46,282 nt of DNA from Pseudomonas sp. CAN1 (GCF_030462585.1 NZ_JASMRU010000036.1:1-46282); one strand, 5' to 3'; counted from the first letter of the stretch, positions 7,201-16,206 are shown. Notes: generated from the sequence alone by a model not told the origin. Program-made: numbers and translations.

Positions 7201-8789
7201 ACCTCGCCGCCAGCAAGCTCTGGATAAGCAGACACTGGAACAGCGAAGTGGTGCCGGTGCAGAGCCTGTCCACCGGGCGCAAGGTGATCGCCTTCGCCTG
7301 CATGTGCCTGGGCATGTTCATCGCCCTGCTGGACATCCAGATCGTCTCCGCCTCGCTGCGCGACATCGGTGGCGGGCTCTCGGCCGGCGCCGATGAACTG
7401 GCCTGGGTGCAGACCAGCTACCTGATCGCCGAGATCATCGTCATCCCGCTGTCGGGCTGGCTGTCCAAGGTACTCTCCACGCGCTGGCTGTTCGCCGCTT
7501 CGGCGCTGGGCTTCACCCTCACCAGCCTGTTCTGTGCCATGGCCTGGAACATCCAGAGCATGATCGCCTTCCGCGCGCTGCAGGGCTTTCTCGGCGGCTC
7601 GATGATCCCCATGGTGTTCACCACCGGCTTCCTCTATTTCGATGGCAAGCAGCGGGTGATAGTCGCCGCCACCATCGGCGCCATCGCCTCCCTGGCGCCG
7701 ACCCTGGGGCCGGTGGTCGGTGGCTGGATCACCGATATCTCATCCTGGCCCTGGCTGTTCTACATCAACCTGGTGCCGGGGCTGTTCGTCGCCATCGTGG
7801 TGCCGATCATGGTGCGCATCGACAAGCCCGACCTGTCGCTGCTCAAGGGCGCCGACTACCCGGCGATCCTGCTGATGGCGCTGTTCCTCGGCTGCCTGGA
7901 ATACACCATGGAGGAAGGCCCGCGCTGGAACTGGTTCAGCGACGACACCATCGTCGCCACCGCGTGGATTTCCGCCCTGTGCGGCGTCGCCTTCATCTAC
8001 CGCAGCCTCACCGTCGCCACCCCCATCGTCGACCTGCGCGCCCTGAAGGAACGCAACTTCGCCCTCGGTTGCCTGTTCAGCTTCGTCACCGGCATCGGCA
8101 TCTTCGCCACCATCTACCTGACCCCGCTGTTCCTCGGCCGCGTGCGCGGCTATGGCGCGCTGGATATCGGCCTGGCGATCTTCTCCACCGGCATCTTCCA
8201 GATCATGAGCATCCCGCTCTACGCAGCCCTCGCCCGGCGCGTCGACCTGCGCTGGATACTGTTGCTGGGGATGGTGATGTTCACCCTGTCGATGTACGAA
8301 TTCGCCCCACTGACCCACGACTGGGGCGCAGGCCAGCTGATGTTCCCGCAGGCCTTGCGCGGCATGGCGCAGCAGTTCTGCGTGGCGCCGACGGTGACCC
8401 TGGCGCTGGGCTCGCTGCCACCGGAGCGCCTGAAGCTGGCTTCCGGGCTGTTCAACCTGATGCGCAACCTGGGCGGCGCCATCGGTATTGCCGCCTGCGC
8501 CACGGTGCTCAACGACCGCGCCAACCTGCACTTCCTGCGCCTGGCCGAGCACCTGAACAGCGGCAACGAAGCGCTCAACCACTGGCTGGCGCCGTCCATG
8601 GACCTCAACGGCGAACCCTCGCAGCAGGCGCTGAAACACCTGTGGGACCTGACCTGGCGCGAGGCGCAGACACTGACCTTCGCCGACGCCTTCCTGCTGG
8701 TCGGTGCGTGCTTCGCAGTGACGCTGCTACTGGTGCCGCTGATGCGCAAGATCGCCCCGCCCGCGCAGCCCAGCGCGGACAGTCACTGA
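7197..8789 (+). CDS. DHA2-family (EmrB-like) MFS multidrug transporter
   Basis: This 530-residue inner-membrane drug:proton antiporter should have 14 transmembrane segments. The first helix begins VIAFACMCLGMFIALLDIQI, where the LDIQIV element is typical of EmrB-type DHA2 proteins. The antiporter motif C region reads LAPTLGPVVGGWITD. The start is taken as GTG 7197, which overlaps the stop of the EmrA-like gene (GTGA) and implies coupling; a start further in, near VVPVQSLSTG, is possible. With the preceding adaptor it would export lipophilic toxicants. Its stop faces the LysR gene 20 bases away. Confidence 0.9.
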   Translation: MNLAASKLWISRHWNSEVVPVQSLSTGRKVIAFACMCLGMFIALLDIQIVSASLRDIGGGLSAGADELAWVQTSYLIAEIIVIPLSGWLSKVLSTRWLFAASALGFTLTSLFCAMAWNIQSMIAFRALQGFLGGSMIPMVFTTGFLYFDGKQRVIVAATIGAIASLAPTLGPVVGGWITDISSWPWLFYINLVPGLFVAIVVPIMVRIDKPDLSLLKGADYPAILLMALFLGCLEYTMEEGPRWNWFSDDTIVATAWISALCGVAFIYRSLTVATPIVDLRALKERNFALGCLFSFVTGIGIFATIYLTPLFLGRVRGYGALDIGLAIFSTGIFQIMSIPLYAALARRVDLRWILLLGMVMFTLSMYEFAPLTHDWGAGQLMFPQALRGMAQQFCVAPTVTLALGSLPPERLKLASGLFNLMRNLGGAIGIAACATVLNDRANLHFLRLAEHLNSGNEALNHWLAPSMDLNGEPSQQALKHLWDLTWREAQTLTFADAFLLVGACFAVTLLLVPLMRKIAPPAQPSADSH

Positions 8790-8808
8790 GCTGATAATTG
8801 CTCGGGCG

Positions 8809-9714
8809 TCAGGCCATGTCGCTGCTCTGGAACTCCTCGGCGAGGAAGTCGATCAGCGTGCGTACCGACGGCAGCAGGCCACGGCGCGAGGGGAAGATCG
8901 CGTGGACGATGCCGCATTTGGGCCACCAGCCCGGCAGCAGCTCCACCAGGGTGCCGGCAGCCAGGTCCTCGCGCACTGCCACACGTGGCACGTGGGCGAT
9001 GCCGACGCCAGCCAGGACGGCGTTGCGCAGGGCCAGCAGGTCGTCGGTGACCATGCGCGGCTTGTGCGCGATCAGCAGGCGCTCGCCCTCCGCATTGAAC
9101 AGCTCCCACTGGTATTCACGCTGCATGCCGCCCCAGTGCAGGCTCGGCAGCTGGCCGAAACCCAGGGGCGAACTGTCGCCGGCCATGCGTTCGAGAAAGT
9201 CCGGGCGGCCCACCAGGCACTGGGTGCTGTTGCCCAGCACCTTCATCACCATGTCGGTGTTCTCCAGCGGCGGGAAGCGCACCCGCAGGGCGATGTCGAA
9301 GCCCTCGTGGAGCAGGTCGACGCGGCGGTTGGTGCTCTCGATGAACAGCTCCACCAGCGGGTACCTGAGCATGTAACGGGTAAGCATCGGCCCGACCCAG
9401 GAGTTCAGCAGTGTCGTCGGGCAGGCCAGCCGCACCAGGCCGCGCGGCTCGCTGCGGTTGCGCTCGATGACCTCGGAAGCGCCCTCGGCCTCGATGCGCA
9501 TGGCCACACAGCGCTGGTAGTACTCCTGGCCGATCTCGGTCAGCGAGCAGTGCCGGCTGGTGCGGTGCAGCAGGCGAACGCCCAGGCGCTCCTCCAGCTG
9601 GGCGATGCGCCGGCTGAGCTTGGACTTGGGGATGTCCAGCGCCCGCCCGGCGGCGGCGAAGCCACCCTGCTCCACCACCTGGGTGAAGTAATAGAGGGTG
9701 TTGAGGTCTTCCAT
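8809..9714 (-). CDS. LysR-family transcriptional regulator
   Basis: This 301-residue LysR protein has an N-terminal winged helix (MEDLNTLYYFTQVVEQGGFA, then KSKLSRRIAQLEERLGVRLLHRTSR) and a periplasmic-binding-like effector domain (about residues 90-295). Such proteins usually activate a divergent gene, but here the upstream side is 1.4 kb of repeats ending at the Bro-N gene, so the target is not obvious. It converges with the EmrB-like gene. The frame is open upstream to 10215, but that part lies in repeat DNA and is not taken as coding. Confidence 0.9.
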   Translation of the reverse strand: MEDLNTLYYFTQVVEQGGFAAAGRALDIPKSKLSRRIAQLEERLGVRLLHRTSRHCSLTEIGQEYYQRCVAMRIEAEGASEVIERNRSEPRGLVRLACPTTLLNSWVGPMLTRYMLRYPLVELFIESTNRRVDLLHEGFDIALRVRFPPLENTDMVMKVLGNSTQCLVGRPDFLERMAGDSSPLGFGQLPSLHWGGMQREYQWELFNAEGERLLIAHKPRMVTDDLLALRNAVLAGVGIAHVPRVAVREDLAAGTLVELLPGWWPKCGIVHAIFPSRRGLLPSVRTLIDFLAEEFQSSDMA

Positions 9715-10050
9715 GGATCGTTCTCCGGGTGGAACGCTGGGAAAGGGGCGCAGCTTACCGTATCGGTGGTGGCGCGGCGCTGGGCTTGCGTTATCGCGGG
9801 ACTGGAGAGCCGGAGGATCAGCGCTTTTTTGATCTTGCAGTAGCGGGGCTTGGACGCGATGGCGCGTCCGCACCGGCTGACTTCGCGGTTTCCTCACACG
9901 CCGGACGGTCCCCTCTCCCGCTTGCGGGAGAGGGTTAGGGTGAGGGGCTTTTGACTTTGTAGGAGCGGAGCTTCTCCGCGATGCTTTTGCTTGGGCTTGG
10001 GAACTTCCGCGCCGCTTCGGCGTGCGCGCGGGCTCCGTGTTTCGCCCCCT

Positions 10051-10228
10051 CGGGCGACCTCCTTTGGCAAACGCCCCAAAGGAGGCAAAGGTCTCGCCCC
10101 TACATGCGGCTTTTCGCTTCGCGAAAAGTACCCTCGGTTCCTCGGAGTTCCAGGGGCCCGCCGCGAAGGGCCATCCCTGGCCCATCGCGGCTCTCGCGAC
10201 ATCCATGTCGCTCAACCCCTGAAACTCC
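10051..10228. other. Multi-hairpin core of module copy 1
   Basis: Stems seen are CCTCCTTTGG (10058-10067) with CCAAAGGAGG (10076-10085); CTTTTCGC (10110-10117) with GCGAAAAG (10121-10128); GGAGTTCCAGGGG (10144-10156) with CCCCTGAAACTCC (10216-10228, one mismatch); and inside the latter CCGCGA (10161-10166) with TCGCGG (10185-10190), and GACAT with ATGTC (10198-10209). Two of these stems carry compensatory changes in the second copy. Confidence 0.7.
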
Positions 10229-10296
10229 GATCACCTTCGGCCTCCTGAAAGGGGCACTCCGGAGTGTGCGGATATTCCTCTGGAAAACCTCAAAAT

Positions 10297-10357
<61 letters not shown>

Positions 10358-10381
10358 TGCAGCTGGAGCGGGTGTCTGTAC

Positions 10382-10457
10382 GTAGGGCGCATAACCCGGA
10401 ACGGGTTATCCGCCGATGCCACCGCGGCGGATAACGCTGGCGCGTTATGCGCCCTAC
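10382..10457. repeat. GTAGGGCGCATAAC-type inverted repeat, copy 2 (full)
   Basis: The left half GTAGGGCGCATAACCCGGAA and the right half GGCGGATAACGCTGGCGCGT, ending GCGCCCTAC, form a complete element with matching ends. Confidence 0.9.
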
Positions 10458-10500
10458 TCTCGATCCCCCTCGCACCGCGCCGTACCGGCAACCCTCGGTT

Positions 10501-10540
10501 GTAGGATGGCGTGGAGCGCAGCGATACCCATGCTGCCCGC
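10501..10540. repeat. GGATGGCGTGGAGCGCAGCG repeat, copy 1
   Basis: This element of about 40 bp ends CCCATGCTGCCCGC. It recurs at 22673-22712 in the same orientation and, inverted, at 12905-12937 and 36314-36354. Confidence 0.85.
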
Positions 10541-10574
10541 ACTCCGCATCCAGCTTGAGCCCTTGTATATCCTC

Positions 10575-10770
10575 CGTACCGTGCGGTTCGCGAGCAGGAA
10601 CAAGGCGTCCCCCTCGGTCCCACGAAGAGCATCGCACCCTGCCCGCAGGAGCGGACCTTGTCCGCGAAATCCCACGCGGCGGAAGACGCGGCTGCCGGCG
10701 AACACCCAGGCATATCGCCCATCTGTAGGAGCGAGCTTGCTCGCGAACCGTCCCCACGCCGACTCGCCCG
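10575..10770. repeat. Cluster of three REP-type elements
   Basis: An interrupted REP (GTTCGCGAGCAGGAACAAGG..., about 10584-10622), a GCAGGAGCGGACCTTGTCCG REP (10645-10668) and a canonical GTAGGAGCGAGCTTGCTCGC REP (10724-10749) follow one another within 200 bases. Confidence 0.8.
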
Positions 10771-10867
10771 GTCCATCGGCTCCTACGGAACCACCCCAAC
10801 ACCCCCGAAACTTCCCACCGGCAAACCGCCTTGTGGGCCTACAAGGGCCGTCGCTAGATTCCAACCC

Positions 10868-11113
10868 GCCACGGTCAATCCCGTGGCCGGGTGTGAAGAC
10901 CTGAGCAACAGGCGCGATTGCGCCAAAGGTGCATGCGAAAACAGCGGATCGTTTTCGTAGGCCCCCACGCAACTGTAGGAAACTACAGCGCTCTTATGGC
11001 GGATCGCGTGGGGAGGCCTCGGCCTGCCGGTAGCCAGTTCCCGGTTCTTCACCCCCACGCGCTCCGCCTCCCTCACAAGACAAGAACGGGACGGCGGCTC
11101 TCTCCGACTATGT
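10868..11113 (+). ncRNA. Structured leader or C4-like antisense RNA candidate upstream of the Bro-N gene
   Basis: Successive perfect hairpins are GCCACGG/CCGTGGC (10868-10887), GGCGC/GCGCC (10911-10924), CGAAAAC/GTTTTCG (10936-10957) and CTGTAG-GAAA-CTACAG (10973-10988). The last is enclosed by CCCCACGC (10963-10970) paired with GCGTGGGG (11006-11013). A second CCCCACGC at 11053-11060 could pair with the same GCGTGGGG, giving two exclusive folds. CCCGGTTCTT (11040-11049) nearly complements AAGAACGGG (about 11082-11090). Phage P1 and P7 control their antirepressor with the C4 RNA encoded just upstream; the analogy is inference. Confidence 0.45.
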
Positions 11114-11125
11114 GGAGTACTAGCC

Positions 11126-11620
11126 ATGGATGTTCTTGATGCCGTAACCGCCACCACCTTCCTGCGCCACAACCGCCCTGTGCGCGGCGTGATGATCGAC
11201 AACCAGCCCTGGTTCGTCGGCACCGACGTCGCGCGCCTGCTCGGCCTGCACCACCCCACCGTTCTCGCCCGGCGCCTGGAAGAAGGCGAAGCCAAGACCG
11301 TGCGCCTGCTGTGCAACAGCGGCAGCGAGGAGGAAGTCGAGGTGATCAGCGAAGCGGCGCTGTACATGGCGTTCTATCGCCACAGCCACCCGGAGAATCG
11401 CACCCTGCGCCAGTGGTTCAGCCACGACGTGATTCCGCTGCTGCGCGATGGGTCCCAGCAATGCCCGCATCAGCCCAGGCGCATGCGCCTGCATTGGCTC
11501 GACGGTTTCGTCACCGTGCTCGACTGGCAAGGCGAGGTCTGGGTGCCGCTGGACGACCTGCCGACCATTACCCCCATCGAGACCAAGCCCAAGGGCCCGC
11601 GCGGGTTCTGGCGACGCTGA
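11126..11620 (+). CDS. Bro-N domain protein (phage antirepressor-like)
   Basis: This 164-residue protein has the BRO N-terminal DNA-binding domain common in phage antirepressors. The pattern is RPVRGVMIDNQPWFVGTDVARLLG (about residues 18-41), HHPTVLARRLEEGEAKTVRLL, then VISEAALYMAFYRHSHPENRTLRQWFSHDVIPLLR (about 77-111). A variable tail of about 50 residues lacks a KilA-C or ANT domain. GGAG lies nine bases before the ATG. No integrase, repressor or other phage gene is nearby, so this is an orphan or domesticated phage gene. The long structured leader in front suggests RNA-level control. Confidence 0.85.
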   Translation: MDVLDAVTATTFLRHNRPVRGVMIDNQPWFVGTDVARLLGLHHPTVLARRLEEGEAKTVRLLCNSGSEEEVEVISEAALYMAFYRHSHPENRTLRQWFSHDVIPLLRDGSQQCPHQPRRMRLHWLDGFVTVLDWQGEVWVPLDDLPTITPIETKPKGPRGFWRR

Positions 11621-11660
11621 GCGCGGTGCCGTCGCCGAGCCACGACGCGCATGAGGCCGC

Positions 11661-11775
11661 GGGCGTTATCCACTCCCAACGGCGGATAACCCGTTCCGGG
11701 TTATTCGCCCTACGGTGATGCGCGGAGCATGCAGGCAGACCGTAGGGCGCATAACGCCCCAGGCGTTATCCGCCG
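11661..11775. repeat. GTAGGGCGCATAAC-type repeats, copies 3 and 4
   Basis: A partial copy (GGCGGATAACCCGTTCCGGG to GCCCTAC, ending 11713) is followed by a short copy (GTAGGGCGCATAACGCCCCA to GTTATCCGCCG, 11742-11775). Both lie between the Bro-N gene and the acetyltransferase gene. Confidence 0.85.
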
Positions 11776-11881
11776 ACAGCGCGCCGGACTGGCCGTCCCG
11801 GAATCATCATGGCCGACCTTGGCTTATAGTGCTCAACCCGGCCAGTAACCAAAGGCCGGCGACTCAACGAGGATTCGCTGC

Positions 11882-12385
11882 ATGAGCTACTCCATTCGCC
11901 CCGAACAGCCAGAAGACGCGGCAGTCATCCGTCAGGTGATCACCGCCGCCTTCGCCGTGGCCGAGCACGCCAGCGGCACCGAAGGCGCCATCGTCGATGC
12001 CCTGCGTGCCGCCGGGGCGCTGAGTGTGTCGCTGGTGGCCACGCTGGACGGCGAAGTGGTCGGTCATGTGGCGTTCTCCCCCGTCACCCTGGAGGGTCGC
12101 GACCTCGGCTGGTACGGTCTCGGGCCAGTCGCCGTACGGCCCGACCTGCATGGCCAGGGCATTGGCGCGGCACTGATCCGCGCCGGGCTGGAGCGACTGC
12201 GGGAGCTCGGCGCCAGCGGTTGCGTGGTGCTCGGCGCCCCGGCTTACTATCCGCGTTTCGGCTTCCGCCAGACCCCGGAGATCCGCTATGCGGGCGTGCC
12301 GGCCGAGTACTTCATGGCATTGTCGCTGGACGGTTCAGCGGCCGCCGGTGAGGTCGCCTACCACGCTGGTTTTTCCGCCAGCTGA
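11882..12385 (+). CDS. GNAT-family N-acetyltransferase (YhbS-like)
   Basis: This 167-residue acetyl-CoA-dependent N-acetyltransferase resembles the YhbS group. It shows the acetyl-CoA loop LHGQGIGAALIRAGLERLRELG (about residues 90-111) and the C-terminal elements VLGAPAYYPRFGF and AEYFMALSLDG typical of YhbS-like proteins. A GAGGA site lies about eight bases before the ATG. The substrate is unknown. It is followed closely, by 10 bases, by a second GNAT gene, probably in one transcript. Confidence 0.85.
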   Translation: MSYSIRPEQPEDAAVIRQVITAAFAVAEHASGTEGAIVDALRAAGALSVSLVATLDGEVVGHVAFSPVTLEGRDLGWYGLGPVAVRPDLHGQGIGAALIRAGLERLRELGASGCVVLGAPAYYPRFGFRQTPEIRYAGVPAEYFMALSLDGSAAAGEVAYHAGFSAS

Positions 12386-12395
12386 TCCCGACGAG

Positions 12396-12851
12396 ATGAG
12401 CATGCCCGCAACGATCCGCCCCGCCACCGTGGCCGACATCGACACCCTCTTCGACATCCGTACCAGCGTGCGGCAGAACCACCTGAGCCGCGAGCAGATG
12501 ACCGACCTGGGCATCACTCCAGAGGCGCTGACCGAGGCCATCGAGGCGTCGCCGTGCGCCTGGGTCGCCGAATTCGATGGCAAGGCCGGTGGCTTTGCCA
12601 TGGTCGATGGCGAATCGGGCGAAGTGTTTGCGCTGTTCGTGCGGCCGGAGTTCGAGGGCTGTGGGCTGGGCGGGCTGTTGCTGGCGGCAGCGGAAGAGTG
12701 CCTGTTCCGCGAACACGCCAGCATCTGGCTGGTCACCGATGGCGGCGAGGATATCCGTGCCAATGCCTTCTACCTCGGACGAGGCTGGCAGCTTGCCGGG
12801 CGGGTGGATGAGCGGGACGTGCGCTATGAGAAAGTGCGGCCGGCTACCTGA
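12396..12851 (+). CDS. GNAT-family N-acetyltransferase
   Basis: This 151-residue protein starts ATIRPATVADIDTLFDIRTS, a usual GNAT opening. It has the acetyl-CoA-binding segment EFEGCGLGGLLLAAAEECLF (about residues 88-107) and a C-terminal FYLGRGWQLAGRV. ATG 12396 is followed by a second in-frame ATG two codons later (12402); neither has a strong ribosome-binding site, consistent with coupling to the preceding gene. The substrate is unknown. Confidence 0.85.
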   Translation: MSMPATIRPATVADIDTLFDIRTSVRQNHLSREQMTDLGITPEALTEAIEASPCAWVAEFDGKAGGFAMVDGESGEVFALFVRPEFEGCGLGGLLLAAAEECLFREHASIWLVTDGGEDIRANAFYLGRGWQLAGRVDERDVRYEKVRPAT

Positions 12852-12857
12852 GTTCAC

Positions 12858-13042
12858 GTAGGGCGCATAACCCGGAACGGGTTATCCGCCGATGGGCGCC
12901 GGTGATGGGTATCGCTGCGTTCCACGCCATCCTGCGCAGGTGTTTGACGGTGATATGGGTGTGGGTGGGAGGATTTCGCGGACAAGGTCCGCTCCTAAGA
13001 GGAGCGCGCCGGTCAGCTTGTAGGAGCGAGCTTGCTCGCGAA
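12858..13042. repeat. Mixed repeat cluster (GTAGGGCGC half-copy 5, GGATGGCGTGGAG element, REP pair)
   Basis: A left half GTAGGGCGCATAACCCGGAA to TTATCCGCCG (12858-12891) is followed by an inverted element GATGGGTATCGCTGCGTTCC (about 12905-12937). A REP pair follows, TTCGCGGACAAGGTCCGCTC (about 12974-12996) and GTAGGAGCGAGCTTGCTCGC (13020-13042). No gene is seen between 12852 and 13068. Confidence 0.85.
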
Positions 13043-13068
13043 CGACCGCCGTGCCGGAGCCAAGCAGA

Positions 13069-13734
13069 TCAGGGGCGGACGTAACGCAATACCGCCTCGA
13101 CGATCATTTCCTTGTGCCGCGCCTTCACCGCCGCGTCTTCCAGCTCGATCTGGAACAATGAACCGACGGTGTGCCGGTTGGACACGCGGTAGAAGCAGAA
13201 CCCGCTGATCAGCATGTGCACGTCGATGGCCTGCAGGCCGTCGCGGAACTGGCCGCTGGCGGCGCCGCGCTGGAGGATGTCCTCGATGGTGCGCAGGATA
13301 TTGCTGTTCATCGAGCGGATCGCCTCGGAGCCGGAGGCGAACTGGCCGTAGTGGATGTTCTCGATGCAGACGATGCGCACGAAGTCGACGTTGCGGTCGT
13401 GGTGGTCGAAGGTGAAGTCCACCAGCCTGCGCATGGCTTCCAGCGGCTCAAGTTCGGCCAGGTGCAGCGACTGCTCGGTGCCGCGGATGTCGCCGTAGAG
13501 CTTCTCCAGCACCGCCTGGTAGAGCTGCTCCTTGCTGCCGAAGTAGTAGTAGATCATCCGCTTCGAGGTGTTCATGCGCTCGGCGATGGCGTCCACCCGC
13601 GCGCCGGAAAGCCCCTGCTGGACGAACTCGACGATGGCCGCCTGGAGAATGTCCTCGCGGGTCTTCTCCGGGTTGTTCTTGCGGCCGCGGCGGGCGGTTT
13701 CGGCGGGAATCGGCTGGGTGGCACTGTCAGTCAT
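13069..13734 (-). CDS. TetR-family regulator of the quiC region
   Basis: This 221-residue repressor has an N-terminal helix-turn-helix (GARVDAIAERMNTSKRMIYY, about residues 44-63, then FGSKEQLYQAVLEKLYGD) and a TetR_C ligand domain. It lies 98 bases downstream of quiC on the same strand, an arrangement like that of P. aeruginosa PA0243 beside PA0242. Its likely target is the palindrome ACTAAC-TG-GTTAGT at 15844-15857 over the quiC promoter. The ligand is probably a quinate/shikimate-pathway compound such as dehydroshikimate or protocatechuate, which is inference. Confidence 0.88.
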   Translation of the reverse strand: MTDSATQPIPAETARRGRKNNPEKTREDILQAAIVEFVQQGLSGARVDAIAERMNTSKRMIYYYFGSKEQLYQAVLEKLYGDIRGTEQSLHLAELEPLEAMRRLVDFTFDHHDRNVDFVRIVCIENIHYGQFASGSEAIRSMNSNILRTIEDILQRGAASGQFRDGLQAIDVHMLISGFCFYRVSNRHTVGSLFQIELEDAAVKARHKEMIVEAVLRYVRP

Positions 13735-13832
13735 GGCTTTGCATCGTCGAGCAGGCGCCAGGGGCGCCTGCTGGGGTGAAGGGATGCGCGGATTATGCGC
13801 GCCCCCGCCCCCTTCAGGCAAAGCGCGGCGGC

Positions 13833-15743
13833 TCAGACCTTCGGCCGACGCGTGGTGCCGTTGCGCGCCTGGGCCATGGCCGCCAGGCGCACGGCGACGT
13901 TGGCCGCGCCGTAGCCGGCATAGCCGCCGCGACGCTGGATGATCTCGAAGAAGAAGCGCTCTTCGAACGGCTCGGTGTACACGTGGAACAGCTCGCCGCC
14001 GCTGGCATCGCGGTCGTAGAGGACGTTGAAGTAGGCCAGCTCGCTGAGGAATTCGTCATCGAAGTCGAAGCGCGCGGCAAGATCGTCGTAGTAGTTCAGC
14101 GGGATTTCCAGCAGCGGCACTCCGGCGTCCTTCGCCCGCGCCACCTCGGCGAAGATGTCTTCGCAGGCGAAGGCGATGTGGTGAACGCCGGAGCCGCGAT
14201 AACTGGACAGCGCATGGGAGATCGCCGTGTTGCGGTTCTCCGAGATGTTCAGCGGCAAGCGCACGCTGCCGTTGGCACTGCGCAGGGCGCGGCTCTTCAC
14301 CAGGCCGTAGGGATCGGGCAGCACCACTTCGTCGTCGGCCTCGAAGTCGAACAGGCCCTTGTAGAACAGCACCCAGCTGTCCAGCCCGTCCGCCGGCAGC
14401 GCCATGGCCATGTGGTCGATGCGCTGCAGCCGACCGCTGGGCTGCACCTCGGGATCGAGGCGGAAGTCGATGTCATAGATGGTCTGCCCGGCGGCGCGTT
14501 CTTCGACCAGGTAGATCAAGCTCCCGTCCGGCGCACGCACGGCCGGAATCTCCCGCTCGTTGGGGCCGACCAGCCCGCGATACGGCTGGCCCTTGTAGTC
14601 CTGCGCGCGCTCCAGTGCGCTGGCGGCATCACGCACGCGCAAAGCGGTGGCGCACAGCGACGGGCCGTGGGCCTCGAAGAAGCTGTGGCCGAAGGAATAG
14701 GGTTCGGCGTTGAGCACGATATTGATATCGCCCTGGCGCAGCAGGCTCACCGCCTTGGAGCGGTGCTCGCCGGCGCGGGCGAAGCCCAGGCGCTCCAGCC
14801 AGTTGCCCAGGCGCGCGCCAAGGGCCTCGTCGACGGCGAATTCGAGGAACTCCACGCCCTCCAGCTGGCTGGCCGGCGGCGGCGCGAACAGGCAGTCGAG
14901 CTGTTCCTTCGGTGTGCCCTCACTGAGCAGGCGCTCGCGGGTCTTCTCTTCGAGATAGAGCAACGAGCGCAGGCCGTCGGCGGCATTGGCGCGCGGCGGT
15001 GCGGCGCGGAAGCCGTCGTTGAAGATTTCCAGCGACAGCGGGCCGCGATAGCCGCTCTTGAGGATCGGCGCGAGGAAGCCCGCCAGATCGAACTCGCCCT
15101 GGCCGGGGAAGTTGCGGAAGTGCCGGCTCCACTCCAGCACGTCCATGGCCAGGATCGGCGCGTCGGCCATCTGCACGAAGAAGATCTTCTCCCCCGGAAT
15201 CTGCGCAATGCCCGCCGGGTCGCCCTTCAGCGAGAGGGTGTGGAAGCTGTCGAGGATCACGCCCAGCGCCGAGTGGTTCACTTCGCGCACCAGGTCCCAG
15301 ACCTGCTGCCAGGTGTTCACGTGGCGGCCCCAGGCCAGGGCTTCATAGCCCACGCGCAGGCCACGGGCGCCGGCGCGCTCGGCGGCCAGGCCGAGGTCTT
15401 CGAGGAGGAATTCGCGTTCGCCCAGGGAGTCGGCGGCAACGTTGCTGCACATCAGCACCAGGTCGGTGCCCAGCTCCTGCATCAGGTCGAACTTGCGTTC
15501 CAGGCGGTCGAGGTTGCGCGGCAGGCGATCGCGGCGGCAGCCCTCGAAGTCGCGGAACGGCTGGAACAGGGTGATCGCCAGCCCCAGGTCGGCACAGACC
15601 CGGCGCACGTCGCGCGGGCTGCCGCCGTAATAGAGGAGATCGTTCTCGAAGATTTCCACACCGTCGAAACCAGCGGCGGCGATGGCTTCGAGCTTGTCCG
15701 GCAGGGTCCCGCTCAGGGAAACGGTGGCGATCGATCGTTGCAT
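13833..15743 (-). CDS. quiC: 3-dehydroshikimate dehydratase (QuiC type, fused to an HPPD-like domain)
   Basis: The enzyme converts 3-dehydroshikimate to protocatechuate, joining quinate and shikimate breakdown to the beta-ketoadipate route. The 636-residue protein has two parts. Residues 1 to about 275 form an AP-endonuclease-2-like TIM barrel with metal-site segments GVEIFENDLLYYG, GVILDSFHT, FFVQMADAP and LSLEIFNDGF. Residues from about 285 to the end form a double VOC / 4-hydroxyphenylpyruvate-dioxygenase-like domain with HMAMALP, HHIAFACEDIF and FFFEIIQRRGG. The length matches Pseudomonas QuiC1 (about 635). ATG 15743 gives the usual start MQRSIATVSLSGTL. The TetR operator lies about 100 bases upstream. 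Confidence 0.92.
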   Translation of the reverse strand: MQRSIATVSLSGTLPDKLEAIAAAGFDGVEIFENDLLYYGGSPRDVRRVCADLGLAITLFQPFRDFEGCRRDRLPRNLDRLERKFDLMQELGTDLVLMCSNVAADSLGEREFLLEDLGLAAERAGARGLRVGYEALAWGRHVNTWQQVWDLVREVNHSALGVILDSFHTLSLKGDPAGIAQIPGEKIFFVQMADAPILAMDVLEWSRHFRNFPGQGEFDLAGFLAPILKSGYRGPLSLEIFNDGFRAAPPRANAADGLRSLLYLEEKTRERLLSEGTPKEQLDCLFAPPPASQLEGVEFLEFAVDEALGARLGNWLERLGFARAGEHRSKAVSLLRQGDINIVLNAEPYSFGHSFFEAHGPSLCATALRVRDAASALERAQDYKGQPYRGLVGPNEREIPAVRAPDGSLIYLVEERAAGQTIYDIDFRLDPEVQPSGRLQRIDHMAMALPADGLDSWVLFYKGLFDFEADDEVVLPDPYGLVKSRALRSANGSVRLPLNISENRNTAISHALSSYRGSGVHHIAFACEDIFAEVARAKDAGVPLLEIPLNYYDDLAARFDFDDEFLSELAYFNVLYDRDASGGELFHVYTEPFEERFFFEIIQRRGGYAGYGAANVAVRLAAMAQARNGTTRRPKV

Positions 15744-15843
15744 CTGGGGAACTCCTGCCGGGCGTGGTTGGGGGCTTGTTGGAATCGGTCTCCGGCTGAG
15801 TCTGATTATTCTGGCGGTCCGGGTTGCCGGCAATTTAAAGTGT

Positions 15844-15857
15844 ACTAACTGGTTAGT
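15844..15857. promoter_or_regulatory. TetR-type operator over the quiC promoter
   Basis: Perfect six-base arms ACTAAC and GTTAGT are separated by TG. On the minus strand it directly precedes TACACT, a plausible -10 for quiC, so a bound repressor would block the polymerase. A 13/14 match (reverse complement) occurs at 20164-20177. Confidence 0.65.
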
Positions 15858-16192
15858 TTTGTGTTCGATTACCGAACCAAAGGCCGTTTATCGAATTGAC
15901 GCTGTTCCGGCCGCTGCTCAAGATTTAGCCACGTCGACGCAATCCGGCTGCTCCCCCGGCACTGCCTTTGCCCGTGGGATGCTCACAAGCCGCTGCGAGA
16001 TGGCCTGCGTGTCATCCATAACAATTTCAAGAACGGGTAAATGCTCATGTACATCCCTCACCCTCGCCTCGCCGCCTCCATCCCCCACCGGCAAACCGTC
16101 CTGGCCCGCCTGATGCCAGGGCTGTGCAGTTTGCTCGGGCGCCGTCGGGCGCACTGATTTTCGCCAGCCACCGCACGTCTTTCCTGATGCCC

Positions 16193-16206
16193 CCGCCGAT
16201 CGGCGG
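16193..16206. promoter_or_regulatory. Perfect GC-rich palindrome upstream of the MFS carrier
   Basis: CCGCCGATCGGCGG is fully self-complementary and lies 77 bases before the MFS start. It could be an operator or a short hairpin in the leader; nothing else supports either reading. Confidence 0.35.
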
